Positions 44,333-54,379 of a stretch of DNA of 64,000 nucleotides are shown here, piece after piece (positions within the stretch are counted from its first letter, which is position 1; each line of letters starts with the position of its first letter). The stretch spans positions 1,426,001-1,490,000 of the forward strand of contig CP119310.1 in the NCBI GenBank assembly GCA_029203185.1, read 5' to 3'. This stretch comes from Candidatus Chryseobacterium colombiense. GTDB taxonomy: Bacteria > Bacteroidota > Bacteroidia > Flavobacteriales > Weeksellaceae. The notes below the pieces were generated by a model, which saw only the letters and a program-made list of their open reading frames with translations, was not told the DNA's origin and did not search any database. The position numbers were made by a program, and so were the translations under genes.

Positions 44333-46966
44333 TTAAAACTTGTATACCACTGAAACAAACGTAGATCTTGGAGGGTTGGCTACCGTAAAATAAGGCATAT
44401 TAGCGGCTTCTGCAGCCTGATAATTTGCTTGTGTAAAACCATCTAAGCTCGCTCTTTGGTCAGCATAAGACCCAGGTCTTGTCCAGCTCATTGTCGCATA
44501 AGTGTTGAACAAATTATTAACATTTACCGAAGCTGATAATCTCTCATTGAAATTATATCCTGCTCCCAAATCAAACATAGAGAATGCCGGTAAAGTAAAT
44601 GCGTTAGAATTATTTGCCTGTCTTTTACCCATATAATTCCACGTTAGGAACGTGTAGAATTTGTTTAAGGTTAAGTTAGGTGTAATATTAAAAAATAATC
44701 TTGGCGTAGCTCCTGTTTCATTTCCAGAGAAAGAAGCAATCTCATCATCTGCCATTCCCGGCTTGTTAACCACCCAGTACGTTCCATCTGTGATTTTAGA
44801 TTTTTGTAAAGTAACAACCGCTCTGATACTTAAAATATCGATAGGTCTTACATTGGATTCAACTTCTAAACCAAAAGTTCTGAAATCATTGTATAAAGTT
44901 GGTAAAGCATAGAAACTACCATCTGCTAAAGTTGCAGATCCTCCTGAAGGAACATTTTTCAGTACACTGTAAAATGGTGTAACAAAAAGGTCAAATTTAT
45001 TATACTTGGCCTTCAGACCTGCTTCCAGCTGATTGGTTGTACGTTGCTGAGGGTCTAATAAACCGATTGTTCCAACACGGTTTGCTGCAAAATAAACATC
45101 CAAATCCGGAGATTTTTTACCTTGAGAAAATCGGGTATAAACTGATAAATTAGTATTAAATCTATAATTAAGAGCCGCCGAATAAGAAAAAGCCTCTAAT
45201 GTGCGATCGTATTCTACTGTTTCATTTCTATCTAATACCGTATTGTCATACGTTGTCAAAGGATTTCCGTCCGGACCTGCAGTTGATTTCAGGTAAGCTC
45301 TTGTATTATGCCCTTTGATGTTTTGGCTTTCATATCGAACGCCCCAATCCAAAGTAAGCTCTGGTGTAATATCCCAAGTATGTCCAAAGAATCCAGCAAT
45401 CTGTCTTTGTGTAGCATAAAACCCTAATAAAGAACCATTATTGCTTGCAAATTGTGCCATACCACCAAGGTTGGTCATTTGATAAGTTCCTGTATTTCCG
45501 TTTAAAGTTCCTGTAAATTCCATATCGAGAATTCTTGGATTCGGTTCTATTGCTGTAATGGCAACACCTCCTCCACCAGAAACTCTTGCAACATCAGAAT
45601 ACCCGAAATATCCACCAAGTGCAAAGTTCATATTGTTCCACTTTTTGGTAATGGTAAGCTGATTAAGCACTTCTTTTACTTTATTTTGGTACGTCTGAAG
45701 CGGTGAAATAAATACGCCATTATTTCTCAGGCTCTGCCCAGGCAGATTATTGGCTGTTACCGAATACACCGGAGCACTACCGCCAGTAGAATTAATACTG
45801 TATAATGCCTGTCCCGTGTTATGATCTCTGAATGTGAAAGTTCCGGCACCTTTTTCCATTCCGAATAATTTAAAAAACTCTGAGTTATCTGCCGCAATAA
45901 TAGAAATATTGGTAGACGAATTGTAACGTACATCGTTATTAGACACTCTTATTTTGTTATCAAGATTCCAACCATCTCCTAATTTTTGCTCCCAATTCAG
46001 TCCTACGGAACGATATGTATTATCCACCAGCCTTCTTGAATCATAATGCAGATTTCCGCCTTCTACAAAATTCCCCTGATCGTAAGTTACCGGCGGTAAA
46101 AGAACAGATGAGCTATTATTAAATCCTTCTGCAGGCCTAGGATCTCCGTAACCCCTTGTCGGAATTGCCATAGAATAACCGTTTCTGTCTTTTAGATATT
46201 TTACATAAAGCTTTAATGACCCTGTACTGTACTTTTTGACAATATTGGCTTTTATCTGTCCACCATTGTTCAAAGGATAGCCACTCGGACTTCTTGCACC
46301 TTCATCATAACGGTAAAATCCACCAATATTGAAAAATAAATTTTCAGCTAATGGCCCACCTACATTAAGATCTGTACGGTACAATCCGTTGTTGTCGTGA
46401 CCTTGAAATCCTGTTCTGAACCTTGCTTCACCTTCAATTTTTTTTCCTCCGGTTTTGGAAATATAATTGAAAATACCTCCAGGGGCATTCGCTGTTGTAA
46501 TGGAAGAAGATCCTCCTCTTACTGCGTCAAGCCTTTCGATAGTTGCATCTGCACGAAGGAAAAAATCAGGGCCATAATTGTAATAGGTTGTATTGGTAAT
46601 TGGCAAGCCATCTTCTTGCATTGATACATATTCATAACCAAAACTGCCATCCTGAGTTCCTACGGTAATACCTCGGGAGGCCACACTGTTTCTGATCTCT
46701 CCGTTGGAAGAATTTACATATACGCCGGGAACATTTTTCAGTAGATCTGATGCACTTACCGGAACCTGTTTTTCTAGAATATCTCCCTTAAGAACTGAAA
46801 TCGCAATAGGTGAATTCATTCTCAATCGTTTGTCAAATACACCGGTAACCACTACCTCGTCAATATTTTTTGATTTGAGAGAGTCCTGTTGAGTTTGCTG
46901 TGCGTAAGCATTGTTCAGGTAGAGTGATGCAATGCCTACAATGAAAAGAATTGATTTGTTTTTCAT
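44333..46966 (-). CDS. TonB-dependent outer-membrane receptor
   Basis: 877 residues. Signal peptide to about residue 22, then a short N-terminal stretch with the TonB-box-like EVVVTGVFD, plug domain (VSASDLLKNVPGVYVNSSNGEIRNSVASRGI ... VRGGSSS), and a 22-strand barrel ending FVSVVYKF with a terminal Phe. There is no SusD gene next to it and no CarboxypepD repeat. From its neighbours the ligand is likely a trehalose-containing or related glycoside. Confidence 0.93.
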   Translation of the reverse strand: MKNKSILFIVGIASLYLNNAYAQQTQQDSLKSKNIDEVVVTGVFDKRLRMNSPIAISVLKGDILEKQVPVSASDLLKNVPGVYVNSSNGEIRNSVASRGITVGTQDGSFGYEYVSMQEDGLPITNTTYYNYGPDFFLRADATIERLDAVRGGSSSITTANAPGGIFNYISKTGGKKIEGEARFRTGFQGHDNNGLYRTDLNVGGPLAENLFFNIGGFYRYDEGARSPSGYPLNNGGQIKANIVKKYSTGSLKLYVKYLKDRNGYSMAIPTRGYGDPRPAEGFNNSSSVLLPPVTYDQGNFVEGGNLHYDSRRLVDNTYRSVGLNWEQKLGDGWNLDNKIRVSNNDVRYNSSTNISIIAADNSEFFKLFGMEKGAGTFTFRDHNTGQALYSINSTGGSAPVYSVTANNLPGQSLRNNGVFISPLQTYQNKVKEVLNQLTITKKWNNMNFALGGYFGYSDVARVSGGGGVAITAIEPNPRILDMEFTGTLNGNTGTYQMTNLGGMAQFASNNGSLLGFYATQRQIAGFFGHTWDITPELTLDWGVRYESQNIKGHNTRAYLKSTAGPDGNPLTTYDNTVLDRNETVEYDRTLEAFSYSAALNYRFNTNLSVYTRFSQGKKSPDLDVYFAANRVGTIGLLDPQQRTTNQLEAGLKAKYNKFDLFVTPFYSVLKNVPSGGSATLADGSFYALPTLYNDFRTFGLEVESNVRPIDILSIRAVVTLQKSKITDGTYWVVNKPGMADDEIASFSGNETGATPRLFFNITPNLTLNKFYTFLTWNYMGKRQANNSNAFTLPAFSMFDLGAGYNFNERLSASVNVNNLFNTYATMSWTRPGSYADQRASLDGFTQANYQAAEAANMPYFTVANPPRSTFVSVVYKF

Positions 46967-46997
46967 ACCGTAGAATTTTTAATGTTGTTTAATTTTA

Positions 46998-48479
46998 TTA
47001 ATGTTTGTTTTTAAGTTTCAAGTAAACTCCATTAGTCCATCCGAAACCATCCTGGTTTGGATATTCTCCTCCACCTGCAATACTGTTGGCATCTTCCACA
47101 TTATATTTTTCCATCAGCTTTCCGGTATTGTTGTATACACGTTCTACATTGGAACACCAGTTATTTTTAATTTTTTCGGCCAAATCATCAAACCCATAAT
47201 TCTTCATCGATTTAAAACCCAACCATTGATAAGGAGCCCAGGCATTTGGAAAATCCCATTGCTGACCGGAATTTTTGGTCGTGGTAGCTAAACCTCCTAT
47301 ATAAAGAAACTTTCCCTCAATATTTTCAGCAACCGATTTTGCTTGATTTTCATTCGCCAAACAAAGAAACAAAGGATAAAGAGCTGCAATATGCTCCGAC
47401 GAAGTTTGTATATTTTTTTTCGTGTGATAATCTTTATATGTTCCTGAATTTGCATCCCAGAAATATTTATTAATTATCTGTTTTCTGCCTGTCGCTCTTT
47501 CTGAATAATATTTTCCTTTTTCAGATAAATTTTGAAGTGATGAAGATTTTGCTAAAGTATTTTCCAAATGCCATAAAAGACAGTTCAAGTCAACCTGAGC
47601 AAGATTTAAAGTTTCAATGGTCTGAATTGTTTCTCCGTCCGCAAACCACCTGCTTGAAAAATCCCAACCTGATTCACAGGCACTTCTGATGTTCCTGTAA
47701 AATTCTTCACCCGCATTTTCACTGTCTTCGATATCAATTAAATAACTTTCAGGACGAGGTTCGTTTTCAGAATCGTAATATCTATTCAAAATATCTCCAT
47801 CAGTTGTTTTTACTACTCTTTTCACAGCCAAACCGTTTTCCAGTTTTTCAGCTCCGTTCATCCAGAAAGCATATTCTTTTTCTAAAGTGTCATAATATTT
47901 TATGTAAATATTCTCATCTTTCGTTGTTTCAAAAAGTAAATCGAGCATTAACGAAAAATAAGGCGGTTGAGAACGACTTAGGAAATGAGTTCGACTTGCA
48001 TTCGGTACAAATCCAACAGTTTGAATTAAATAAGAACAGTTTTCAATGATATTTTTCATCATTTCTACTCTGTCGGAAACCTGTAAACCCAACATAATAA
48101 AGTAACTGTCCCAATAGAAAAATTCATTGAAACGTCCTCCCGGAACAACATATGGTTGTGGAAGTTTCAGCAAGGTTCCTTTTTCTTCATAAGCTGTTCT
48201 GGTCAATTCGTCCCAAAGTTTGTCAATATGTTCATCAATTGGCAACTGTATTTCTCTTTTAATTGAAATTTTAGTTCCAAGAAAATCGAAATTTGACAAT
48301 ACAAATTGTTTTAAGTCAAAACCTTTTGCATTTTTTTCATTTTCATATTTAGAATTAATTTCAGCAACAGACAATAATGGAAAAGCATCTGTCATTGTTT
48401 TTTGGTCTTCAAAAATCTGAGACCTTTGAACCTCATCAAAAAGCGTCTGAATTTCGTTGATATATAGTTGATTATTCAT
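46998..48479 (-). CDS. Alpha,alpha-trehalase (GH37)
   Basis: 493 residues, no signal peptide, so probably cytosolic. Both trehalase signatures are present: PGGRFNEFFYWDSYFIMLG at about residues 110-130 and QWDFPNAWAPYQW near 410. FPNQD-type C-terminal GGGEYPNQDGFGWTNGV follows. It hydrolyses trehalose to two glucose molecules. Its start is 3 bp past the stop of the MFS gene, a clear operon. Confidence 0.95.
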   Translation of the reverse strand: MNNQLYINEIQTLFDEVQRSQIFEDQKTMTDAFPLLSVAEINSKYENEKNAKGFDLKQFVLSNFDFLGTKISIKREIQLPIDEHIDKLWDELTRTAYEEKGTLLKLPQPYVVPGGRFNEFFYWDSYFIMLGLQVSDRVEMMKNIIENCSYLIQTVGFVPNASRTHFLSRSQPPYFSLMLDLLFETTKDENIYIKYYDTLEKEYAFWMNGAEKLENGLAVKRVVKTTDGDILNRYYDSENEPRPESYLIDIEDSENAGEEFYRNIRSACESGWDFSSRWFADGETIQTIETLNLAQVDLNCLLWHLENTLAKSSSLQNLSEKGKYYSERATGRKQIINKYFWDANSGTYKDYHTKKNIQTSSEHIAALYPLFLCLANENQAKSVAENIEGKFLYIGGLATTTKNSGQQWDFPNAWAPYQWLGFKSMKNYGFDDLAEKIKNNWCSNVERVYNNTGKLMEKYNVEDANSIAGGGEYPNQDGFGWTNGVYLKLKNKH

Positions 48480-48481
48480 CT

Positions 48482-49711
48482 TTATTTTTTAGGATTTATT
48501 TTTAATTTGTTCATAATAATTGCAGAAACAATCAGTAAAAAAAGCGGAATTAATGAAAGGTAAAATGCCTGTTGTCCACTGAATTCCTGAAATACAAAAC
48601 CTGTGATAATCGATCCGATTGTACCTCCGATTGCAGAGAAAACAACTATTAAACCTGCCATTGCACTGTGTAAATATTTCGGAATTGATGCTAAAATCAC
48701 AGAATTGATACTCGGATAAATCGGGGCCAACAACCCGCCCATTAATGGAAATAAATACACGACGAGCGGAGCATTGAACCAAGTGGTATTTGTATTAATA
48801 TGAATGTTATGAGTTAATGGTAAAACCAGTAAAATACTTATCGCAAAACCAACGACACAGAAAGAAACAACATAAATCCAGCTGAATTTCTTAGAGAAAA
48901 AGCCCGATACAAATCTTCCTAAAGCGAAAGCTCCTGCCAAAACGGCTCCTGCCTGAATAGACATCGAAGTAGGAACTTTCAAAATTTCTTTATAAAAAGT
49001 GGGAGTCCAGGTCTGAAAACTCTGCTCCACCAAAACAAAAAGGAAAGCACATAATAAAAAGAACAGTACTTTTTTGTAGCTGAATAGACTGATGCTGTTT
49101 CTTAAATCTCCAAGCAAATCGGTTTTCTCACTTTTCGCATCACTCTCATTGAGCTTAGTAAAGAATAAAAATAAAAACGACAAGGTTGAAACTCCACCCA
49201 AAACCCAATACACATTGAGCCAATGCGTAGATTTGGGATTATGATCGTCGATAAACAGACTGAATAAAACATTTCCTGCCAAAACTCCAATCATAAAAAA
49301 ACCTTCCAGATATCCCATAAAACTGGAGTGTTCTTTATCTGTATTGGTCACCAATCCGATAGAGGTAAAAACAGAAATTTTAATTAATGCGAAAGAAATC
49401 CCTACAATGGTAAACAGTAATTTGAAAAACCAGAAGTCGTTAGCAAAAGGCATCACAAAACACATACAGCTTACCAAAAACAATGCAATTAACATAGATT
49501 TTTTGATTCCTATTTTTGGTAAAAATGATGCTAAAATAAATGAGCAAATTGCAATCGGCAAATCTTTAAAACCTTCTAATACACTTGCAGAAGACTTTGT
49601 AATTCCAAAATTTTGTTGCATCTGTAAAATAACCGTTCCAACAGAATTCAAAAGAATTGCAAAAACGAAATAGTTTAAAAAGAGAACAATTTTAATTCTA
49701 AAATTTTTCAT
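48482..49711 (-). CDS. MFS transporter, probably sugar uptake
   Basis: 409 residues, 12 membrane segments in two halves. MFS loops are visible (LASFLPKIGIKKSML; RFVSGFFSKKFSWIYV). Direct linkage to trehalase suggests inner-membrane import of trehalose. It heads the operon facing the AraC gene. Confidence 0.9.
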   Translation of the reverse strand: MKNFRIKIVLFLNYFVFAILLNSVGTVILQMQQNFGITKSSASVLEGFKDLPIAICSFILASFLPKIGIKKSMLIALFLVSCMCFVMPFANDFWFFKLLFTIVGISFALIKISVFTSIGLVTNTDKEHSSFMGYLEGFFMIGVLAGNVLFSLFIDDHNPKSTHWLNVYWVLGGVSTLSFLFLFFTKLNESDAKSEKTDLLGDLRNSISLFSYKKVLFFLLCAFLFVLVEQSFQTWTPTFYKEILKVPTSMSIQAGAVLAGAFALGRFVSGFFSKKFSWIYVVSFCVVGFAISILLVLPLTHNIHINTNTTWFNAPLVVYLFPLMGGLLAPIYPSINSVILASIPKYLHSAMAGLIVVFSAIGGTIGSIITGFVFQEFSGQQAFYLSLIPLFLLIVSAIIMNKLKINPKK

Positions 49712-49801
49712 TCATTTAATTTATGTGACAAAAATATTAACATTGCGTTTACAATTATTTCACATAATAAATCATTATTATCACTCTATTAATTAAAATA
49801 G

Positions 49802-49809
49802 TATATTTG
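49802..49809 (+). promoter_or_regulatory. -7 box of the AraC gene
   Basis: TATATTTG (TANNTTTG consensus) 22 bp before the start. In the same spacer the minus strand has TATTTTTG near 49735, which could serve the trehalase operon. Confidence 0.5.
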
Positions 49810-49831
49810 ATATAAATTATAAGTTAAAATA

Positions 49832-50680
49832 ATGAAAGTTAGTTATGAAAGCATTCTTCCGGACAAAAATTGCTCTTTTAGGATTTTACATAATAATGTA
49901 CCGGTAAAAGAACTGAAATGGGAATACCATTATCATCCAGAAATCGAACTGATATGTGTTATTTCAGGCAGTGGTACGAGGCACGTTGGCTATAATAAAA
50001 GCAATTTCAGGAACGGAGACCTGGTATTGATAGGATCCAATATTCCGCATTCCGGATTTGGTATCAATTCTCTTGACCCTCATGAGGAAATTGTTGTCCA
50101 GTTCAGAGAAGAAATTATTGCTCTACCTCGGGAAGTGGAAGAAATTTCAGGTTTAAGAAAATTAATTACACTATCGCAGTTTGGAATTTTATTCAGTTCA
50201 AAGGTTAAGAGAAAATATTTGCCAAAACTTGTTCAATTGCTTGAAGCTGAAAACTCCAAAAGATATCCTCTCCTGCTTAATCTATTATTCGAATTAGCGG
50301 ATGAAAAAGATTATGTACTTCTTAATAAAGAGGTAATGCCACATACAATTATCTCGAAACATAAAGAACGGTTACAAGTTATTTTTACCTTTCTTGAAAA
50401 AAATTATGATAAGCAGATTGATATTAATGAAGTTGCAGATCTTGCCAATCTTACTCTACCCGCATTTTGTAATTTTTTTAAAAAAGCCACAAAGCTTACC
50501 TTCTCTGATTTTGTCAATCAATACAGGATGGAGAAAGCTTGTACCTTACTGCTGGAGGGTAAGAGTATCACAGAAGCCTGTTACAGTACGGGATACAGCA
50601 GTATCTCATATTTTGGCAGGACTTTTAAAAAATATATGGGGAAAACGCCTACAGAATTCAATAAAGAGCTAAACAAATAA
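49832..50680 (+). CDS. AraC-family regulator of the trehalose-type locus
   Basis: 282 residues. An N-terminal cupin sensing domain (WEYHYHPEIELICVISGSGTRHVGYNKSNFRNGDLVLIGSNIPHSG) and a C-terminal AraC domain (INEVADLANLTLPAFCNFFKKATKLTFSDFV; ITEACYSTGYSSISYFGRTFKKYMGKTPTEF). Not closely related to the AraC paralogues of 16-41 kb. Divergent from the MFS-trehalase operon and probably its activator. Confidence 0.93.
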   Translation: MKVSYESILPDKNCSFRILHNNVPVKELKWEYHYHPEIELICVISGSGTRHVGYNKSNFRNGDLVLIGSNIPHSGFGINSLDPHEEIVVQFREEIIALPREVEEISGLRKLITLSQFGILFSSKVKRKYLPKLVQLLEAENSKRYPLLLNLLFELADEKDYVLLNKEVMPHTIISKHKERLQVIFTFLEKNYDKQIDINEVADLANLTLPAFCNFFKKATKLTFSDFVNQYRMEKACTLLLEGKSITEACYSTGYSSISYFGRTFKKYMGKTPTEFNKELNK

Positions 50681-50833
50681 CGCCTCCTGACATTTATTTA
50701 TTCATAATGTTTAAAAGAGAAGTAATAACTCCGCATCTGAACCATTACCACCTAGTTAAAAGCTGAGTGATCTAAATATAGGAATATTAGAATGCAAAAG
50801 TAAAAGTAGTTGTTTTTCTAGTCGTACTTTTTG

Positions 50834-51859
50834 CTATTCTTCAGCTTCAATAAGTTTAATCAACGTTTCCTTACTTGGTAAAACTGTTAAGTATTTACTC
50901 GCAAAGATTTGGGTGTTATTATCCGGAAGTGTGAATTCAACCACTGCTTCGCTTTTATTTTGGCAAAGTATTATTCCGATTGTTTTATTCTCATCTTTGA
51001 GTTTTACTTTTCGATCATAATAATTTACATACATCTGCATTTGCCCGATATCCTGGTGTTTCAACTCCCCTACTTTAAGATCGATCAGCACAAAACATCT
51101 CAGGATTCTGTTATAAAATACCAGATCGATTCTAAAATGCTTATCATCAAAGCTTATTCTGTTTTGTCTTGCTACAAAAGTAAATCCCGTTCCAAGTTCC
51201 AGCAGAAAATGTTCAAGTTTATCGATTAGCTTTTGTTCCAATTCATTTTCTGAATATGTATTATGTTCCGGAAGTCCAATGAATTCTAAAATGTAGGGAT
51301 CTTTAACAACATCCTGTGGCTTTTCAATTACCTGCCCTTTTTCAGCAAGCTTTAAGATTTTGTTTTTATCTTTACTTAATGCAAGCCTCGTGAACAACGC
51401 AGAATCATACTGTCTGTTAAGTTCTCGGAGACTCCAATTGTTTTTGAATGCTTCAATTTCATAAAATTTCCTTTCCAGCTCATCATCAATTCTCATCAAT
51501 TTTAGATAATGCGACCAGCTTAATTTGAATTCAGCAGACGATTTCTGCTGTTTCTCAGAAATAACAGACAGTGTCTGTTGTTTTGAATAAACAAGATAAA
51601 ACTGCCTCATTTGCTGCAAGTTTGTCACTGAAAATCCTTTCCCGAACTCCGTTGTAAGATTTCGTGATAATTCTGAGATCAGTTGCTTTCCATAATCGGC
51701 TCTTTCTCTTCCGTTTTGCTCCTCTTCAATGATCATCCGTCCGATCTCAAAATAAGTTACAACCATCGTGTGATTTACAGTCTGAACCACTTTCTGACGA
51801 GCTTCATTCAGTAAAACAGAAATCTTTTTTGATAAATCGTTCGAGAATATATTCGACAT
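50834..51859 (-). CDS. YhcG-family PDDEXK nuclease (DUF1016)
   Basis: 341 residues. The N-terminal DUF1016 part has TYFEIGRMIIEEEQNGRERADYGKQLISELSRNLT. The C-terminal nuclease has FRIDLVFYNRILRCFVLIDLKVGEL, with the D and DxK of PDDEXK, and GQMQMYVNYYDRKVK. Found often beside restriction genes and in mobile DNA; function debated. A possible decayed relative occurs near 60.9 kb. Confidence 0.93.
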   Translation of the reverse strand: MSNIFSNDLSKKISVLLNEARQKVVQTVNHTMVVTYFEIGRMIIEEEQNGRERADYGKQLISELSRNLTTEFGKGFSVTNLQQMRQFYLVYSKQQTLSVISEKQQKSSAEFKLSWSHYLKLMRIDDELERKFYEIEAFKNNWSLRELNRQYDSALFTRLALSKDKNKILKLAEKGQVIEKPQDVVKDPYILEFIGLPEHNTYSENELEQKLIDKLEHFLLELGTGFTFVARQNRISFDDKHFRIDLVFYNRILRCFVLIDLKVGELKHQDIGQMQMYVNYYDRKVKLKDENKTIGIILCQNKSEAVVEFTLPDNNTQIFASKYLTVLPSKETLIKLIEAEE

Positions 51860-51989
51860 ATACTTGTGTTCTAATTCTTATTGCAAATATACATTATGAA
51901 ATGGGCTTTAACATCCAAAAATACAATCATTTTTGGATCCTAGCTCCGTTATTAAATGTATAGATAACATTATTAACTCGTGGAACCTG

Positions 51990-52505
51990 CTACTGAAAAT
52001 CAATTTTATAGATATTAATTTTCATGGTCTCCAAAGGATTTAAAATCACATACTTGTTTGAACTGTGATCCTTTTTTAAGATTTGGTAATCATTCAAAGA
52101 AATGAACTTTTTCTTCGCAATTTCTTTTATTTCATTTTTTCGAGATTGTAAAAGCTTTTGCTGATCTGATTCATTAATCACAGAAGCATCAAGGTAAATA
52201 TTGCTATACTTAAATCTAAACTGGTTAGCAACAGTTTCCGAATCTCTTGACTGAGGAATTGATTTCCTGATACTTTCCCGATAGATAACTTTGCCATTAT
52301 ATACTATTTCAAAATAATAGATACTCGATGTTTCAGCAAAATATTTATCAACTGTTTTTGCTGGAATATCTCCAAAAGGATTATCCTTATTTATAAACAA
52401 CTGATCTAAATTATCGTTGATTAAGGTTTTACTTATGGCTTGTCCGTAAGCCGTTGTAAATAATGAGGTAAGGAACAGAGATACTATTACATAGATTGAC
52501 TTCAT
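51990..52505 (-). CDS. Exported protein of unknown function
   Basis: 171 residues with signal peptide MKSIYVIVSLFLTSLFTTAY then GQ. The mature part is charged, with a mixed strand/helix pattern (YYFEIVYNGKVIYRESIRKS; ESDQQKLLQSRKNEIKEIAKKKFISLNDYQIL) and no known motif. It ends INIYKIDFQ. It stands alone. Confidence 0.7.
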   Translation of the reverse strand: MKSIYVIVSLFLTSLFTTAYGQAISKTLINDNLDQLFINKDNPFGDIPAKTVDKYFAETSSIYYFEIVYNGKVIYRESIRKSIPQSRDSETVANQFRFKYSNIYLDASVINESDQQKLLQSRKNEIKEIAKKKFISLNDYQILKKDHSSNKYVILNPLETMKINIYKIDFQ

Positions 52506-52953
52506 GATAGATTTATTATTAGGTTTACTATTTAAAGTTTGAACTCAACTCCCAATATACTATTTTCCTGTTAAATTCGAAAAACGATCATTCCTCTTTA
52601 AGTTTTAATTTTTAGTCAAACTGATTATTACTACTGTGTGCAAGTATTGTTAGATGTTTTCGTTTCAATAAAAAAGTCCTCGAAAAATATCGGGGACTAA
52701 AAACTAATAACCATTGAAAACTCAAATTATATGAGATTCAATACAAATATATAGATTTATATTAAATGGTCATAACCTACAATTTGTATTTCAAACATTC
52801 TACTTATGCCAACTTGTAAATAATCCATGTCTCTAGTTTCAACACTCCTTCGCAGAATATTAACCTACCTTTATCCCATAAGAAATTATTTGCTGTTCTT
52901 AAATACAAATAAAGTAAATAATACCTGTCCCCAACAGGTTTGGTTTGTGAACA
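52506..52953. other. AT-rich spacer
   Basis: No gene seen. It contains the terminator at 52675-52698. Confidence 0.5.
52675..52698 (-). terminator. Terminator-like hairpin
   Basis: Stem AGTCCTCGA/TCGGGGACT (one G-T pair), 6-nt loop, T6 on the minus strand. It lies about 255 bp past the protease gene. Confidence 0.7.
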
Positions 52954-53520
52954 TCACGTTATGATTCTAAATCCTTTATCTATGTTTTCACATTGAAATA
53001 TTGTTACATCTTGATTTTTTTCCCCGCCTCCTAAATACTTAACTATTTCAGTTGATGGTGTCAGGATCCCATATCCTAATTTATCAATTTTTTCAAAATC
53101 TTCTGAGTCCATTGGTATTTGAATTATCATCCCAATCATATTTCCCTTACGGTTGATAACCGGGCTACCACTGTTTCCTCCTTTTACTTTGGCATTTAGA
53201 ATAAAATATTCAATACTGTCGAGATAAGAAACTTCTTTACCAATAATTTGTCCATTTGAAAATTTGTAGCTGTTATTTATTGACGATATTTCATATAACT
53301 GAAAAGCATCAAAGCCTGGAATGGGAGGATATCCGATTGTTAAAACCTGTTCAAGTATTTCCGGAGCTACTACATTAAAATGTTTTGTATCATAGAATAC
53401 AAAATTGTCAACAACAATAATTGCAATATCAATATTCTTATCATTGGGAAAGATGACTTCTTTCACGGTTGCTAATTCACCCTTGTCATTTGTCAATGTA
53501 ATTAAGTTTGCATTTTCCAC
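52954..53520 (-). CDS. Trypsin-like serine protease, 5'-truncated
   Basis: The visible part contains the catalytic Asp (NIDIAIIVVD) and Ser (VKGGNSGSPVINRKGNMIGMI) of the chymotrypsin/HtrA fold. The only possible start is GTG at 53520. The codons just upstream, still in frame, read RHVVENANL, so the catalytic His (53524-53526) is encoded but lies before any start. The frame closes at 53554. The first barrel and any signal peptide are missing, and the break adjoins the truncated CxxCH gene. As it stands the product cannot be active. Confidence 0.75.
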   Translation of the reverse strand: MENANLITLTNDKGELATVKEVIFPNDKNIDIAIIVVDNFVFYDTKHFNVVAPEILEQVLTIGYPPIPGFDAFQLYEISSINNSYKFSNGQIIGKEVSYLDSIEYFILNAKVKGGNSGSPVINRKGNMIGMIIQIPMDSEDFEKIDKLGYGILTPSTEIVKYLGGGEKNQDVTIFQCENIDKGFRIIT

Positions 53521-53529
53521 AACGTGCCT

Positions 53530-53998
53530 TGATAAAGTTAAAATATGGGCGAACTATAAATTTGTCGGCTCTATATGGTCAAAAACGAATGCTCCAATTA
53601 ATGAGTTGCTGGATGGAGATTTATCAAAACCATATGGTACCGGTAATGGGCAAAGTTTTGGTAGTTTAGATTTAGCAAATGTCACTATGGAAACCACATT
53701 CCAAGCAGAAGGAATGAATTGTTTTACTTGTCACTCTATGAATAATAATTTATATAGAACAAATGCATCAAAAAAAATAAATGTTAAGTCTCCTTTAATT
53801 AACTCACATTTATTTGAAAAATATGCAGAATTAAAAGCAGCATTATTAGCAAGTCAAGGAGCAGCCAAAACTGAAATGAATAAAGGATTGAATACTAATA
53901 CAAGAAAATCTTATAATAATGTAGATGAAATTAGTAAGTTAAAAAACAGCATAAGGGAATCATCTCGTGAAGAAGCTAGAGAATTACTTAAAAAGTAG
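53530..53998 (+). pseudogene. Cytochrome-c-like (CxxCH) protein, 5'-truncated
   Basis: The reading frame is open from 53405, but the part before about 53530 is only the antisense of the protease gene. Genuine-looking protein begins VKIWANYKFVGSIWSKTNAP, continues through LDLANVTMETTFQAEGMNCF with the haem motif CFTCH, and ends in a charged helix (ESSREEARELLKK). Exported c-type proteins need a signal peptide, and none is left. The head-to-head break with the protease gene marks a rearrangement. Confidence 0.7.
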
Positions 53999-54012
53999 TT
54001 ATAATACCCTTA

Positions 54013-54097
54013 AAATACTGGATCGATATTTAATTTTAAAAATATTTACTTTAAATAAGTCCAAAAAAAAGAAAGACACAAATTCGATCCAGTATTT
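54013..54097. repeat. Spaced inverted repeat after the CxxCH gene
   Basis: Perfect 14-bp arms AAATACTGGATCGA (54013-54026) and TCGATCCAGTATTT (54084-54097), 57 bp apart. It could be a long-looped terminator or the ends of a small inserted element. After it, FDPVFKTKDGQTNYFGIGVT can be read in one frame without a start. The rest of 53999-54379 holds nothing I can name. Confidence 0.6.
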
Positions 54098-54379
54098 AAG
54101 ACAAAAGATGGCCAAACCAATTATTTTGGAATAGGCGTCACTGTCTTAAATAAGCATTATTGATGAAATTAAGTTATGGGATTTACTTAAAACTAAGGCA
54201 ACAGCATACTTGAATATAGCAGGCTTCATCTTTACATAAATCCTATTAATTACATTCAAATTAAATATTGTCCTTAAAATCTTCATAAATGAGAGAAACC
54301 AATCGAAGTAAAATGAAGCCAAACGATTTCAATTTCGATTGTTTCAAATATTTAAAATCATCTTGAAAAAAAATTACAA

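Noticed and set aside
53405..53530. Open frame upstream of the CxxCH protein as part of the same gene
   Set aside because: This part is the exact antisense of the protease gene and does not resemble a signal peptide.
54289..54366. A 25-codon frame (MRETNRSKMKPNDFNFDC...) as a second small peptide
   Set aside because: No leader motif, promoter or terminator; it lies in AT-rich DNA where such frames arise by chance.
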